Shown piece after piece: positions 13,448 through 14,066 of a stretch of 14,066 nucleotides of DNA. Position 1 is the stretch's first letter; every line of letters starts with the position of its first letter. The notes beneath the pieces were generated by a model. It was given only the letters and a program-made list of their open reading frames with translations. It was not told the DNA's origin and made no database searches. Source of the DNA: an uncultured Porphyromonadaceae bacterium (GTDB taxonomy: Bacteria > Bacteroidota > Bacteroidia > Bacteroidales > Muribaculaceae); NCBI GenBank assembly GCA_902470475.1, contig CABRGT010000049.1, forward strand, positions 1-14,066. Reading direction: 5' to 3'. The position numbers and the translations under genes are program-made.

Positions 13448-14066
13448 TTAGATGTCGCTGAAATCGTCGGTTGCGCCGTCGTCGATGAACGGATCGTCGT
13501 CGATTATGTCGATCTCGTCGTCGGAAACCGGAGGAAGGCCGGTGAGGCTGTCATCGATGTCGCCGGGGAGAGGATCGTTGGGGTCGAGAATGTCATCGGG
13601 ATCGATTTCCACCGGTTCGTCGTCATCGTCGATGATTATCTCTGTATCGTCGATGGCCGGGATATCGGTGCCGTAGTCGCGGGGATCGTCGGGATCGGCA
13701 TGGTCGGAGGGATAGGTGTTGGCCGTGGGATCGGTGTCATCGTCATCGGTTGTGACGGGTACGTCAGGCGTGTCTGTATGGTCCGATGTGTCCGACGGAT
13801 CGGTCTGCTGAGTCGTGTCCTGTCTGTTGTTGTCGGTACCGGTGGCGGTGTCGGTTCCGGTCGTGGCAGTGCGGCGTCCGGCTGTGGGGGCCGACGGGCG
13901 GGTGGAGGAAGAGAGGCTGATATTCACGTCGATGTCGGTGTCCGTGTCGGAGTCTTCGGCAGGATCGTCGATATCATCGTCGTCCACGAGTATGGCGTCG
14001 GGCGTTTCCGAGGGGGCGGCCGCGTAGGCTATGCCGGCTCCGGCGGCTGCAACGCCCAGGCCGGCT
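13448..14066 (-). CDS. Extremely Asp-rich low-complexity protein, C-terminal part, 5' end outside window
   Basis: The reading frame is open from the right edge of the window (14066) to the stop at 13448-13450, giving about 205 visible residues. The GTG at 13985-13987 is a possible start, but the frame continues upstream as AGLGVAAAGAGIAYAAAPSE and further residues, so the real start is probably outside. That Ala/Gly-rich hydrophobic stretch (about 14003-14065) could be a transmembrane segment or the end of a signal peptide. The rest is a Thr/Ser/Pro/Asp-rich linker followed by acidic blocks (IIIDDDDEPVEIDPDDILDP, DEIDIIDDDPFIDDG). By hand count, about 55 of the last 179 residues are Asp, only 5 are Glu, and there is no Lys. 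I do not recognise a family. Acidic D-x-D patterns recall calcium-binding type III thrombospondin or dockerin-like repeats, but no regular period is kept. The Sel1-repeat gene follows 32 bp downstream on the same strand. Confidence 0.72.
   Translation of the reverse strand, partial: AGLGVAAAGAGIAYAAAPSETPDAILVDDDDIDDPAEDSDTDTDIDVNISLSSSTRPSAPTAGRRTATTGTDTATGTDNNRQDTTQQTDPSDTSDHTDTPDVPVTTDDDDTDPTANTYPSDHADPDDPRDYGTDIPAIDDTEIIIDDDDEPVEIDPDDILDPNDPLPGDIDDSLTGLPPVSDDEIDIIDDDPFIDDGATDDFSDI

Noticed and set aside
13432..13450. Possible -7 box (ACCATTTG on the - strand) before the Sel1-repeat gene
   Set aside because: It differs from TAnnTTTG at the two most informative bases, overlaps the stop region of the upstream gene, and shows no -33 element that I could confirm.
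13452..13760. Repetitive TCGTCG/ATCGTC tract as a CRISPR or tandem-repeat array
   Set aside because: There are no regular spacers or fixed repeat length. The pattern comes from runs of Asp codons in the coding frame.
13452..14027. Ser/Val-rich + strand open frames opposite the Asp-rich gene
   Set aside because: Repeated GAT/GAC Asp codons read as ATC/GTC on the other strand, which gives long stop-free but meaningless frames.

Overview
The window looks like a gut Bacteroidales chromosome. The GC-rich coding sequence, the signal-peptide proteins with short T9SS-like tails ending in -VK, and the lack of Shine-Dalgarno sequences in AT-rich leaders fit best with Muribaculaceae (S24-7). This placement is by resemblance only; no rRNA or marker gene is present.

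Layout, left to right. (1) Positions 1-6622 are a tightly packed + strand run: the 3' end of a GH3 beta-glucosidase, a GH128-type glucanase 0 bp later, and a 1488-residue GH81 endo-beta-1,3-glucanase 1 bp later. The GH81 protein carries interleaved Ig-like and F5/8C (discoidin) modules. (2) Positions 6656-11793 hold two large secreted multidomain proteins (690 and 988 aa) with no recognisable catalytic domain. They are paralogous over their C-terminal ~510 residues but have different N-terminal sugar-binding-like modules. A pair of overlapping hairpins lies between them, and a perfect 17-bp bidirectional terminator (11824-11860) closes the block. (3) Positions 11901-14066 are on the - strand: a periplasmic or secreted Sel1-repeat protein, preceded by the C-terminal part of an extremely Asp-rich protein that runs off the window edge.

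The + strand genes read as a beta-1,3-glucan (fungal/yeast wall, laminarin or callose type) utilisation cassette. GH81 would cut chains internally, GH128 would process chains or oligosaccharides, and GH3 would release glucose. The two modular proteins are candidate glycan-binding partners. No SusC/SusD pair and no lipoprotein signal is visible here. Instead, GH128, GH81 and both modular proteins share a short C-terminal tail resembling type A type-IX-secretion sorting domains, which suggests a common export and anchoring route. The most novel elements are the two modular proteins, a recurring W-[YN]-G beta-module within them, and the base-composition mosaic of the 690-aa gene. All functional statements rest on motif recognition by eye.
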